Assembly: GCA_036721855.1 (NCBI GenBank)
Contig: DAIMKF010000005.1
Coordinates: 1-64,000 of the forward strand
Length of the DNA: 64,000 nt
Source of the DNA: JAHDNZ01 sp036721855
GTDB lineage: Bacteria > Bacillota > DTU065
Reading direction: 5' to 3'
Every line of letters begins with the position of its first letter. Position 1 is the first letter of the stretch. Below are positions 42,476 to 50,594 of the stretch, one piece after another. The position numbers were made by a program, and so were the translations under genes. Below the pieces are notes generated by a model that had not been told where the DNA came from, made no database searches, and saw only the letters and a list, made by a program, of their open reading frames with translations.

Positions 42476-43619
42476 TATGCTCTCCTCCCTGATAGATTAT
42501 TTCCATGGCAGCTCCCACACCTGTGCCAAGCTTAACGGGATATTTTACCTCTTTTAAGGCCAGTTCCAAAGCTGAAATGGCACCAAGGAGATCGGCAATA
42601 TCCATATAACCCATATGGCCGATGCGAATTATTTTGCCTTTTAACCTATCCTGACCTCCGGCTACGGCAAAGCCGTACTTTTTCTTCATCAAAGACCGTA
42701 CAGTTTCAGTATCCATATCACCACTAAAGGCCGTCACGGTGTATGATGCATCTTCGTCTCTGGCCAAAAGAGTCAACCCTAAAGCTTTCACCGCCTCACG
42801 GCAAGCTTTGGCCAAAAGTTGATGGCGGAAAAATACCGTTTCCAAGCCTTCGTTTAAGATCATGTTACAAGCTTCATCTAAGGCGTAAAATAACGAGACA
42901 TTAGGAGTATAGGGTGTGCTCCATTTAGCCTGAGCTTTTTTAGCTTTTTTAAGACTTAGATAGTAGTTGGTGGATTTGTTGCTGTTTATAACCTCTAAAG
43001 CTTTCGGGCTAACCGCCACAAATCCAAGTCCCGGTGGAAGCATAAAAGCTTTTTGTGAGCCACTTACCATTAGATCAACATGCCAGGCATCGGTTTTAAT
43101 ATCCATACCACCCATAGAAGAAACTGCATCAACCAGTAAAAGTGTATCGTGTTTTTTACAGAGTTCACCCAAAAGTGCAATATTATTGGTAACTCCAGTC
43201 GAAGTCTCGTTATGAGTGGCACAAACTAACTTAAATTTCCTTTCAGCCATTACCTTCGTTACTTCTGCCAAATCATAACCTGAACCCCACTCATACTCCA
43301 AGACTGTAACATCAGCCTGAAAAGTTTGGGCCAGTTCCGCAAAACGCTCGCCAAATTTACCGGTAACAATACATAAAACAGGATCATTGGGATTAACTAC
43401 ACTACCGACACTAGCTTCCATCGCTGCTGTTCCGGAGCCGGTAAGAATGACCACTTCATTTTCTGTTTGAAATATCTTTTTTAATTTTAATGCTAACTGC
43501 TCATGAAACTTGGTAAAATCCCCACTCCTATGCCCGATAATCGGCCTTGCCATGGCAGAGTTTACCTGAGGAGGCACCTGACTAGGTCCCGGTATTAACA
43601 ATCTCTCCTTGATAAGCAT
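42465..43619 (-). CDS. class V aminotransferase (serine pathway type)
   Basis: PLP aminotransferase of the alanine-glyoxylate/serine-pyruvate/SerC-like group. The PLP lysine is in MVSGSQKAFMLPPGLGFVAV near 193; ILTGSGTAAMEASVGSVV near 59 and DAVSSMGGMDIKTD near 166 are the other cofactor contacts. Length 384 is normal. In many Clostridia and archaea such a gene directly precedes serA and supplies the phosphoserine step. The overlap with serA and the serine T-box upstream support this role here; the exact amino donor is not shown. The ATG has AAAGGAG. Confidence 0.87.
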   Translation of the reverse strand: MLIKERLLIPGPSQVPPQVNSAMARPIIGHRSGDFTKFHEQLALKLKKIFQTENEVVILTGSGTAAMEASVGSVVNPNDPVLCIVTGKFGERFAELAQTFQADVTVLEYEWGSGYDLAEVTKVMAERKFKLVCATHNETSTGVTNNIALLGELCKKHDTLLLVDAVSSMGGMDIKTDAWHVDLMVSGSQKAFMLPPGLGFVAVSPKALEVINSNKSTNYYLSLKKAKKAQAKWSTPYTPNVSLFYALDEACNMILNEGLETVFFRHQLLAKACREAVKALGLTLLARDEDASYTVTAFSGDMDTETVRSLMKKKYGFAVAGGQDRLKGKIIRIGHMGYMDIADLLGAISALELALKEVKYPVKLGTGVGAAMEIIYQGGEHSER

Positions 43620-43694
43620 TTACTAATCTCTCCTTTTCTCTTCTCAGCTCCACTAGTCTTTGCGCGCTAAAGACAGAAGCCTAAAATTAATAAT

Positions 43695-43925
43695 AAAAAA
43701 ACTCTCGCCCTGACATCTGTCAGGGACGAGAGATATTCCCGCGTTGCCACCCTGTTTGGTCAAAATGACCCAACTCTACTTAGCTTTAACGGGCTTTCCC
43801 GGATGGGTTTACCATCGGCTCCAAAGGTGGATTCTCCAAACCCTTTTTTTGGCTTGCACCAGTCGCCAAATCTCTATATTGCGGTATTTGGATACTATTC
43901 TTAGGTCTTAGCCTTTTTTTCTATT
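43695..43925 (-). ncRNA. T-box leader, serine (UCC) specifier
   Basis: On the minus strand, the T-box sequence AGGGTGGCAACGCGGG (near 43737-43753) is followed by a long terminator stem CTCTCG.CCCTGACA / TGTCAGGG.CGAGAG (about 43702-43731) and a T run. Upstream, AGTA (near 43895) and GAA-TCC-A (specifier TCC at 43829-43831) form a typical specifier loop, with the GGTGCAAGCC apical segment between them. UCC is a serine codon, matching the serC-serA genes downstream. A promoter TTGCCA-17-TAGACT lies just upstream (-10 complement 43934-43939). Confidence 0.87.
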
Positions 43926-44012
43926 TAAGCAAGAGTCTACAGATATCTAGATGATTTGGCAAAAACCATATTTGCTCATTTTGGGGCTTTATTTCTGTTT
44001 ATCTCCGCTTAG

Positions 44013-44041
44013 TTGACAATATCCTCGTTTTGTCTTATAAG
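44013..44041 (+). promoter_or_regulatory. candidate plus-strand promoter antisense to the PHP phosphatase gene
   Basis: TTGACA (44013-44018), 17-nt spacer, TATAAG (44036-44041). It points rightward into the 3' end of the minus-strand gene at 44047. No plus-strand gene follows for more than 2.4 kb. Confidence 0.35.
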
Positions 44042-44046
44042 TTAGT

Positions 44047-44853
44047 TTATTTTAATTGTTCCCTAATTCTTTGTCTTTGGTTAAAACGGAGATACTCTTT
44101 AATTCCGGCTTCTTTTAGGATTAAGATCATCTTGTCAAAGTCTTTAGCCACATCTTCCGGGAAATGAGCATCTGAAGCTAGAGTTATTGGTATTTGGTAC
44201 TTCTTTATTAAGCCCAAGATAAACTTGGAAGGATACATCTCACCTATAGGTTTGCGCCAGCCTGCGCTAGAAGCTTCCAAGGCCACACCGGTTTTGGCAA
44301 TTTCCCTAAAAATATAGTCCAAAAAATCGCTAAGATCGGTTTGAGGATAGAAACCAAAAATTTTAATTAGATCGGGGTGAGGTAAACTGTCAAATAGTCC
44401 ACTTTGAGCAGTTTTTAGGAGAGTATTAAAATAATCATGCCAAATTATATCTAGGTCGCTTTTTTCCCAGCGGGTTAGATTCTCTTGGAGATCAAAACCA
44501 AAATCGCCCAGCCAATGCACCGAACCGAGTACATAATCAAATTCAAATTGACTAATAAATTCCCTGATAGCTTCTTCCGACTCGGGCAAATAATCTATTT
44601 CAATACCGATTTTAACAGGCCAGCCCAAGTTTTTAACTTGATTTAACAGATCTAAATACTCTTTTAGACTATCCACATTGCGTTTGGCTGTAAAAGAGTT
44701 GTCTAAAAGATGCTTTGCTTCCTTAAAACGATAACAGTGTTCGGAAAAGCCGATCTCACTCAGACCCTGGTTTTTAGCTTGATCCAGAAACCTCTTTATA
44801 TATTTTATTTCTTTTGGACCATTTTCTAGATGCATGTGGTAATCTGCAAGCAT
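44047..44853 (-). CDS. PHP-domain phosphatase (histidinol-phosphatase-like)
   Basis: Metal-dependent phosphoesterase of the PHP family. Ligands: DYHMHLENG at residues 4-12, GFSEHCYRF near 38, EIDYLPESEEAI near 86, GSVHWLGDFGFDL near 112, and the final pair SDAHFPEDVAKDFD near 225. The size (268) and order match HisK/HisJ histidinol-phosphate phosphatases, but no other his gene is near, so another phosphate monoester is possible. Its ATG overlaps the previous stop by one base (TAATG), coupling it to the glycosidase-like gene. Confidence 0.82.
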   Translation of the reverse strand: MLADYHMHLENGPKEIKYIKRFLDQAKNQGLSEIGFSEHCYRFKEAKHLLDNSFTAKRNVDSLKEYLDLLNQVKNLGWPVKIGIEIDYLPESEEAIREFISQFEFDYVLGSVHWLGDFGFDLQENLTRWEKSDLDIIWHDYFNTLLKTAQSGLFDSLPHPDLIKIFGFYPQTDLSDFLDYIFREIAKTGVALEASSAGWRKPIGEMYPSKFILGLIKKYQIPITLASDAHFPEDVAKDFDKMILILKEAGIKEYLRFNQRQRIREQLK

Positions 44854-46334
44854 TAGCTTTCACCTCTGATTGTTTCTTTAATAAGATCCCACCAGTCGTA
44901 AAGATCGATATAGACCAGGTCAAAAAGCATAACTCCAGCACTTTTTTCTAAACACACCTGGATAGCTTCTTTTAAAACCGCCGGTTTTTGATGGTATTGG
45001 AGCAGATAAAGGCCACCGTAAACAGTTGTCGCCTCTAAAATAGCCTGCTTTACCATCTCTGCCGCACCTTCAACACAATACCAGGGTTTATATTCAAGGG
45101 ACTGACCCGCTTCTTTACGCAAAGTAGTTTTGGCTTTAACTTTATTTTCTAAATCCTTAATATAAACATCTTCGTAATAGTTACCGGAGATAAAATAGTC
45201 CAGTACTTGGGCATAGCCTGTATCCTCATAACCATCTTTAGCAAAAGGGAAGTCCGGTTTATATTTACTGCTAGCCCAATTAACCCCCAGAGCATAATAT
45301 TCAGGATACCATGAACCTGCATAATCACCAAAAAGCAAATCAGGCCTGAGAGCTTTTATTCTCTCTCTTGCTTTGAGAAAGAAACCTTTAATCCCAAGTG
45401 CACGAAAGAAAAACCAATCCTTGGCTAAAGGACCGAACTCAACCTGTTTTTTACCGTCTATAAATTTGAGTTTAATGATATCTTCCGGCCAGTTTTTTAC
45501 CTCTTTACCCAGATAATCCTCAAAAAGTTTTCTGGTTTTGAGACTAAAATCACAGTTTATACTGTGGTATCTTACTCTGTCTAGGACTATACCGTCTATT
45601 TGATAATGAGAGACCACTTCTTCTAACAAAGCCAGCTCATAGGCTTGTACTTGTGGAAGCAGAGGATTGACAAAGCCATGTGGTATATCAGCCCAGGCAC
45701 TAACCGGTCTGATTTCGTTTTTTACAACCAGATGTGAACCAAGGTGTTGTTTTAAAATCTGGGCCATGGAATGACTTCCATAAACTACAGGGTTATCATG
45801 CAAAGAGATTTCCCCTGAGGTAACTACTTCTTCCACCATATTATCCTTGATTATAGCGGCAGCACCTGCTACTTTGAGAATATCATAGGCATCATCTGTC
45901 AGATAAGATAACTCATCTAGGCCAGGGTAGGTGTTATATCTGGCTATTTCCGTTAATTGATCACCTTTTTTTAAATAAAGTGCCTGAGCATACGCATGTG
46001 AGACCCAATCTTCTTTTGTATAAGCTAGCCCCACACCGTTTTTCCCTTCACAAAAGATATTTAAGGAAGCATGGACTTCAAGGCCCATGCTATGAGCTTC
46101 AGCAATCAGCACAGCTAAGGGATCATGACTAGAGTCTATCTCCACCCCTTTTTTCTGAAAAAAAGGGGCAATGCGACTGCGATAAAGCACTGATCCTACC
46201 ACCGGTTTAATATCTAAGACCAAAGTAGTAACACCTGAACTTTTAGCTTTACTGACAACCCGTCTAATCTCTGCTCTACTGCCAATTCGTTCGTAGTTGG
46301 CTTCTGCATCAATCCAAAGCAGAATTCTTCTCAT
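44853..46334 (-). CDS. glycoside-hydrolase-like TIM-barrel protein (GHL10-type)
   Basis: A 493-residue cytosolic protein with alpha-amylase/GHL10-like features: RVVSKAKSSGVTTLVLDIKP near 25, GLEVHASLNIF near 90, WADIPHGFVNPLLPQVQAYE near 215, YQIDGIVLDRVRYHS near 242 (Asp/Arg near the presumed active site) and DLLFGDYAGSWYPEYY near 330. No signal peptide. I am fairly sure of the fold and not of the substrate. An in-frame ATG at 46349 sits within the ribosome site GGAGG, so the ATG at 46334 is preferred. It is coupled to the PHP phosphatase gene. Confidence 0.7.
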   Translation of the reverse strand: MRRILLWIDAEANYERIGSRAEIRRVVSKAKSSGVTTLVLDIKPVVGSVLYRSRIAPFFQKKGVEIDSSHDPLAVLIAEAHSMGLEVHASLNIFCEGKNGVGLAYTKEDWVSHAYAQALYLKKGDQLTEIARYNTYPGLDELSYLTDDAYDILKVAGAAAIIKDNMVEEVVTSGEISLHDNPVVYGSHSMAQILKQHLGSHLVVKNEIRPVSAWADIPHGFVNPLLPQVQAYELALLEEVVSHYQIDGIVLDRVRYHSINCDFSLKTRKLFEDYLGKEVKNWPEDIIKLKFIDGKKQVEFGPLAKDWFFFRALGIKGFFLKARERIKALRPDLLFGDYAGSWYPEYYALGVNWASSKYKPDFPFAKDGYEDTGYAQVLDYFISGNYYEDVYIKDLENKVKAKTTLRKEAGQSLEYKPWYCVEGAAEMVKQAILEATTVYGGLYLLQYHQKPAVLKEAIQVCLEKSAGVMLFDLVYIDLYDWWDLIKETIRGES

Positions 46335-46520
46335 TTTTTTAACCTCCATAACTAAAAACTCGGAGCATATATAAAGGTAAAACTTTAACCAATATTGGGA
46401 TTTAAATCTTTATTCTCTCTAATCATATCAAATCTTGGAAAACCTTAACAGACCAGGCAGGTTTTAACTACTTGCAGGGATAGCTAAGTATGTGTGGAAA
46501 ATCTTAGAAGTAAAAGCAAT

Positions 46521-46553
46521 AGGAAGGAGAGAAGGTGCTTTAGCACCGACATC
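46521..46553 (+). promoter_or_regulatory. thyX ribosome-binding region with intervening hairpin
   Basis: AGGAAGGAG (46521-46529) is 24 nt from the ATG at 46554. In between, GGTGC-TTTA-GCACC (46534-46547) makes a short hairpin; without it the spacing would be 10 nt. Confidence 0.45.
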
Positions 46554-47240
46554 ATGGAACCTACGGTTAAACTGATTAATTATACGCCAAATCCGGAACG
46601 TACTATTGCAGCCGCAGCAAGACTTTGCTATGCCGATAAAAGTGGTGATGACCTTTTTTTTAATCTTACTGATGCTGAAGTAAAAAACATGGTTAAAAAA
46701 ATTATCAGTCTCGGTCATTACTCAGTCCTAGAACATGTAAGTTTTACCTTTGCCCTTAGTGGTATATCAAGAGTAACAACCCATCAGTTAGTAAGACACC
46801 GTGTGGGCTGCTCTTATTCACAGCGCAGCCAAAGATATATTAAAGAAGATAACTTTAGCTTCATTATACCACCTAGTATTAAAGAACGTCCCGACCTTCT
46901 AAATAAATACACTCAGGCTATGGAAAACCTTAACAGCCTTTACGAAGAATTTGCGGCAATTATTCCCAAAGAAGATGCCAGATATCTATTGCCTCAAGCG
47001 ATTGAAAGCAAAATAATAGTTACCTACAGCCTGCGTGCACTACTTCACTTTATTACACTGCGTTCCTGTAAAAGAGCTCAATGGGAGATTCAAATCCTTG
47101 CCTGGCGAATGTTGAAAGAAGCTAAAAAAGTAGCCCCGCTTCTTTTTGAAGATGCAGGGCCAGGCTGTTTGAGGGGAGGCTGCCCGGAGGGTAAGATGAG
47201 CTGTGGTGATCCTTATTTGACAAATGATATTGAGATCTAA
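46554..47240 (+). CDS. thyX: FAD-dependent thymidylate synthase ThyX
   Basis: Makes dTMP from dUMP using methylene-tetrahydrofolate and FAD/NADPH. The signature RHRVGCSYSQRSQRY (R-H-R-x7-S type) is near residue 77; the upstream SLGHYSVLEHVSFTF and the downstream ITLRSCKRAQWEIQILAW, with the catalytic Arg/Ser region, are also present. Length 228 is normal. The frame is open from a GTG at 46494, but the family N terminus begins at EPTVKLINYTPNPE, so I use 46554. It is a single-gene unit ending 4 nt before a convergent small gene. Confidence 0.94.
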   Translation: MEPTVKLINYTPNPERTIAAAARLCYADKSGDDLFFNLTDAEVKNMVKKIISLGHYSVLEHVSFTFALSGISRVTTHQLVRHRVGCSYSQRSQRYIKEDNFSFIIPPSIKERPDLLNKYTQAMENLNSLYEEFAAIIPKEDARYLLPQAIESKIIVTYSLRALLHFITLRSCKRAQWEIQILAWRMLKEAKKVAPLLFEDAGPGCLRGGCPEGKMSCGDPYLTNDIEI

Positions 47241-47244
47241 TAAA

Positions 47245-47511
47245 TTAGATAAAGGAGCCTATAATAAGAAGAATAGCTCCCAGTAAAATAAGAATAATAC
47301 GCCAAAAAGGTATCTCTGTCATTGAACTAAGACCTGCAATTAAGCCAACTAAAAGAGCAAGCGGGCCGAGAATTCCCATCAAGGTACTGAGTCTGACTAT
47401 TGTTTTGGGATCTTGTTTCAGGTATATAATAACGGCACAGCTTACCTCAATAAGACCTGAAACCAGCCTCGTCAAAGCAGTAAGTGTACTTGCTTTTATT
47501 ACAAGCAACAT
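47245..47511 (-). CDS. small membrane protein, YqhV/DUF2619-like
   Basis: An 88-residue protein with three hydrophobic helices and the pattern LTALTRLVSGLIEVSCAVIIY at the start, GPLALLVGLIAGL in the middle and a hydrophobic C terminus. It resembles YqhV (DUF2619), a Firmicutes protein usually located next to the spoIIIA operon; that operon is not here. The ATG at 47511 has GAGGTG 6 nt upstream. Function unknown. Confidence 0.6.
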   Translation of the reverse strand: MLLVIKASTLTALTRLVSGLIEVSCAVIIYLKQDPKTIVRLSTLMGILGPLALLVGLIAGLSSMTEIPFWRIILILLGAILLIIGSFI

Positions 47512-47578
47512 CAAAAACACCTCAGCTACAACATATGTTAATTAGAGGTGTGTATAGTCCAAAAAGGAGGAGTTTAAC

Positions 47579-48172
47579 ATGAGTATATTAGTACCAATGG
47601 TTGTAGAGCAAACCTCTCGTGGTGAACGTGCTTATGATATCTATTCACGTCTTTTAGAAGATCGCATTATCTTTGTAGGCGGTCCAATCAATGACTCGGT
47701 TGCTAATTTAGTAGTTGCTCAGTTGCTTTTTTTAGAAAGTAAAGATCCCAAAGCCGATATTAGTGTCTATATTAACAGTCCCGGCGGTGAAATCTATTCC
47801 GGTCTTGCCATCTATGATACAATGCAATATATCCGCTGCGATGTATCTACCATCTGTGTCGGGCTGGCAGCTTCAATGGCAGCTGTATTACTTGCCGCCG
47901 GAACCAAAGGCAAACGGTATGCTCTGCCTTACTCTCGTATTATGATCCATCAGCCTCTAGGAGGAGCACAGGGCCAGGCTAAAGACATTGAAATTCAAGC
48001 CAGAGAAATCTTGCGATTGAAATCATCTCTCAATGACATTATAGTTAAACATACTGGTCAGCCTCTTGATATTATTGAAAAAGATACCGATCGGGATAAT
48101 TTTATGGATGCGGAAGAAGCTAAAAATTATGGCCTTGTCGATGGCGTTTTACTCGAAAGACCACATGCCTAA
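47579..48172 (+). CDS. clpP: ATP-dependent Clp protease proteolytic subunit ClpP
   Basis: Serine protease of the ClpCP and ClpXP complexes. The catalytic serine is in CVGLAASMAAVLLAAG near residue 97, the histidine in SRIMIHQPLGGAQGQA near 122, and the aspartate in the following helical region (DTDRDNFMDAEEAKNYGLVD). Length 197 is normal. The ATG has AAAGGAGG. Unlike the ctsR operon I see no CtsR-type repeat before it. clpX is not adjacent. It ends with a strong terminator. Confidence 0.95.
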   Translation: MSILVPMVVEQTSRGERAYDIYSRLLEDRIIFVGGPINDSVANLVVAQLLFLESKDPKADISVYINSPGGEIYSGLAIYDTMQYIRCDVSTICVGLAASMAAVLLAAGTKGKRYALPYSRIMIHQPLGGAQGQAKDIEIQAREILRLKSSLNDIIVKHTGQPLDIIEKDTDRDNFMDAEEAKNYGLVDGVLLERPHA

Positions 48173-48180
48173 ACCGGCCT

Positions 48181-48213
48181 AAGAGCGCCTCTTTCAAGAG
48201 GCGCTCTTTTTAT
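48181..48213 (+). terminator. intrinsic terminator of clpP
   Basis: A perfect 13-bp stem: AAGAGCGCCTCTT (48181-48193) with AAGAGGCGCTCTT (48196-48208), then a T run. Confidence 0.88.
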
Positions 48214-48239
48214 AAACTTAGTTTGTGAGGTGGCCAACC

Positions 48240-48914
48240 ATGACCGGGACATTAATAAATGTTACCACAATCCTAGTTGGTAGTCTGTTCGGACTACTGC
48301 TTGGCAACAGACTTCAGGAACAAACCAAAAAGACAGTGATGAATACCGTCGCTTTAGTCGTCTTATATCTGGGCATAGAAACTGCCAGTAAGGGAAATAA
48401 TTTAGTTGCCATCCTTTTGGGTCTGGTTTTAGGTAGTCTCATAGGCGAAGCCTTGCACTTAGAAGAGCGTCTAAATCATATAGGCCAGACTATTGAAGAG
48501 AGGCTAAAAACCGGCAAAGGGCATTTTGCTACCGGTTTTATAACTGCTACGCTTCTGTTTTGTGTAGGCCCTATGGCCATACTCGGCTCCTTGCAAGATG
48601 GACTTAAGCAAGGTTATAATATCTTGCTTACCAAAGCTGCACTTGATGGACTATCATCCATAGCCCTTAGTGCCTCTTTAGGTATTGGGGTAAGTTTTTC
48701 AGCCGTTGTTGTCTTAATCTATCAGGGAATTTTAACCTTACTTGCTTCCTGCTTAGGGAATTTAGCTACGGCTGAGGTTTTGGCTTCCCTTTCAGGTGCC
48801 GGTGGCATATTGATAATCGGGATAGGGTTAAATATGTTAGGACTTACCAAAATTAAAACTGCCAATTTACTCCCAGGCCTCATCCTTACACCTCTGATAA
48901 CCCTTCTTTTTTAG
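48240..48914 (+). CDS. DUF554 integral membrane protein
   Basis: Membrane protein of 224 residues with about seven helices, matching the DUF554 (YdfK/YqgA) family: TGTLINVTTILVGSLFGLLLG at the N terminus, LGIETASKGNNLVAILLGLVLG near 45 and GFITATLLFCVGPMAILGSLQDG near 95-117. No function is established for the family. The frame is open from a GTG at 48225, but GAGGTGG lies 6 nt before the ATG at 48240. It is followed 28 nt later by lepB and may be cotranscribed. Confidence 0.85.
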   Translation: MTGTLINVTTILVGSLFGLLLGNRLQEQTKKTVMNTVALVVLYLGIETASKGNNLVAILLGLVLGSLIGEALHLEERLNHIGQTIEERLKTGKGHFATGFITATLLFCVGPMAILGSLQDGLKQGYNILLTKAALDGLSSIALSASLGIGVSFSAVVVLIYQGILTLLASCLGNLATAEVLASLSGAGGILIIGIGLNMLGLTKIKTANLLPGLILTPLITLLF

Positions 48915-48942
48915 CTTATTTATTGCCTAAGGAGAGTAGCCT

Positions 48943-49458
48943 ATGGAAGATAAAATTAAACACTTCCTTTTTACTCTTTCAGAGCTAATTATACTTACCA
49001 CCTTTTTTATGTTTTTTATTGCGCAAACCTTTTTAATCAAAGGTTTCTCTATGGAGCCTACCCTTAAAAACGGCCAGCGAATTTTAGTGGAAAAAGTATC
49101 TTTGTTTTTGGGTGGGCCTAAACAGGGTGATATTATCATCTTTCAAAACCCTAAAAATAAGGAACAAATCTTAATTAAAAGAGTGATTGGGGTTGGAGGA
49201 GATGAAATTATTATTGAGAATAGTACAATTTTCGTTAATGGCAAGCTCCTTAAAGAAAATTATATTACCGAACCACTTAATTATCCACGGTATCTGTCTT
49301 ATCAAGTACCAAAAGGTCATGTCTTTGTTTTAGGTGATAACCGCAATCATTCCTCAGACAGCCGTTTTTTAGGTGCTGTTCCTAAAAAAAACATTATCGG
49401 CCGCACCATTTTCATCTATTGGCCTTTTAGAGATCTGAGTGTTTTTTTTCAGCCCTAA
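48943..49458 (+). CDS. lepB: signal peptidase I
   Basis: Type I signal peptidase that cleaves exported preproteins. One N-terminal transmembrane helix (about 8-28) is followed by the catalytic serine in IKGFSMEPTLKNGQ near 36, the catalytic lysine in ILIKRVIGVGGDEI near 77, and the conserved VLGDNRNHSSDSRFLG near 130. Length 171 is typical of Firmicutes. The ATG has AAGGAGAG. The exported proteins without lipoboxes in this window would be its substrates. Confidence 0.95.
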   Translation: MEDKIKHFLFTLSELIILTTFFMFFIAQTFLIKGFSMEPTLKNGQRILVEKVSLFLGGPKQGDIIIFQNPKNKEQILIKRVIGVGGDEIIIENSTIFVNGKLLKENYITEPLNYPRYLSYQVPKGHVFVLGDNRNHSSDSRFLGAVPKKNIIGRTIFIYWPFRDLSVFFQP

Positions 49459-49460
49459 CA

Positions 49461-49489
49461 AAAAGGGAAGCCGCGGCTTCCCTTTTTTT
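49461..49489. terminator. intrinsic terminator, bidirectional
   Basis: AAAAGGGAAGCC (49461-49472) pairs with GGCTTCCCTTTT (49475-49486) around GC. It separates lepB from the convergent metQ-like gene. Confidence 0.85.
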
Positions 49490-50279
49490 ATTCAACTGTA
49501 AAACCAAGTACCAGTGAACCGGCATACTTACCAATGATATAATCGACAACTTCTTTGGAATGGTATGCTTTTATTAACTCCTCAAAAAGTGGATTGTTAT
49601 CGTTTTTTCGCACGGCGATAATATTAACATAGGCTGAATCCTTATCTTCGGTATAGATAGGTCCCTTGACCGGATCAAGACCGGCTGAAACAGCATAGGT
49701 GGTATTGATGGCTGCCGCATCTACATCCGGCAGTGCTCTTGGCAACTGAGCCGCTTCTAGTTCCACAAACTGCAATCTCTTTGGATTGGAGACGATATCA
49801 TATACTGTGGCTTCGATACCAATACCGGGTTTTAGTTTGATTAAGCCTGCTTTTTCCAATAACATTAAAACACGTCCGGCATTGGTGGGATCGTTAGGTA
49901 TGGCTATAATTGCTTTGTCTCTTAACTCATTTAGCGATTTTACCTTTATAGAATAGAGACTGATGGGAAAAACAATCGTTGGTGCTAGTTTTTCCAGCTC
50001 GAGTTTTCTATCGGCACAAAACTTTTTAAGATAAGGTTCGTGTTGAAAGCTATTGGCGTCAATAGAGCCGTCGGCCAGCGCCAAGTTAGGTGTCACAAAA
50101 TCGGCAAAAGATACTATCTCCAGCTTAATATCCTTTTTTTTCAGGACATCTCTGACAATTTCCATGATCTCTTCATGGGGACCTGGGTTAACTCCTACCT
50201 TCAACGTTTTTGGTGCGGCAAAACCGGTCACAGCTAAAATTAAGCTTAGCCCTAGTGCGAGAAACTTGGTAATTCTCAT
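49488..50279 (-). CDS. MetQ/NlpA-family methionine-type binding protein, no lipobox
   Basis: Substrate-binding protein of the NlpA/MetQ group. The signal peptide (about 1-22, FLALGLSLILAVTGFAA) has no lipobox cysteine, unlike ordinary MetQ lipoproteins. The mature start KTLKVGVNPGPHEEIMEIV, DANSFQHEPYLKKFC near 75 and AAAINTTYAVSAGLDP near 190 are family signatures. The frame is open to 50294, but GGAGG lies 8 nt before the ATG at 50279. It is preceded by a SAM-I riboswitch, so methionine or a related compound is the likely ligand. The metN and metI genes are not adjacent. Confidence 0.87.
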   Translation of the reverse strand: MRITKFLALGLSLILAVTGFAAPKTLKVGVNPGPHEEIMEIVRDVLKKKDIKLEIVSFADFVTPNLALADGSIDANSFQHEPYLKKFCADRKLELEKLAPTIVFPISLYSIKVKSLNELRDKAIIAIPNDPTNAGRVLMLLEKAGLIKLKPGIGIEATVYDIVSNPKRLQFVELEAAQLPRALPDVDAAAINTTYAVSAGLDPVKGPIYTEDKDSAYVNIIAVRKNDNNPLFEELIKAYHSKEVVDYIIGKYAGSLVLGFTVE

Positions 50280-50320
50280 TACTTTTACCTCCATTTTTTG
50301 CTCTCCCCAGGTAGATAAGA

Positions 50321-50460
50321 AAAAGCTCCCTGTTTAGAGGAAGCTTGCTTACTTCCTCTTATCTCTCGAATTAATTATAATTAACTCGCAGGAGTTGGCA
50401 CCTTGCTAACGCAGGTTGCCGGGCTTCATCGGGCCAGTCCCTCCACCTCTCTGGATAAGA
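50321..50460 (-). ncRNA. SAM-I riboswitch (S-box)
   Basis: On the minus strand CTTATCCAGAGAGGTGGAGG opens the element (near 50460-50441), followed by GGCCCGATGAAGCCCGGCAACC and the conserved GGTGCCAACTCC, all standard S-box segments. The expression platform shows AGCTTCCT / AGGGAGCT (50324-50345) plus a T run as the terminator, and AGAGGAAG / CTTCCTCT as the competing antiterminator. High SAM would shut off the metQ-like gene. Confidence 0.93.
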
Positions 50461-50465
50461 GCAAT

Positions 50466-50494
50466 ATCTTATTGATAAAAATAATAACAAACAA
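50466..50494 (-). promoter_or_regulatory. promoter of the SAM-I riboswitch transcript
   Basis: Minus-strand TTGTTT (complement of 50489-50494), 17-nt spacer, TAAGAT (complement of 50466-50471). Transcription would begin near 50459, exactly at the start of the S-box. Confidence 0.6.
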
Positions 50495-50594
50495 GAGCAG
50501 TCTCTGTCAAGAATAGATTAATCTTATTAAACGAAGGTAAAAGAGAAACCTTTGTAGAAATTTTAACTTTGATTGATTTAAGAGGTGGTATATT

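Noticed and set aside
46494..46553. GTG-initiated 20-residue extension of ThyX
   Set aside because: The extension is basic, lies over the best ribosome site and does not resemble ThyX N termini.
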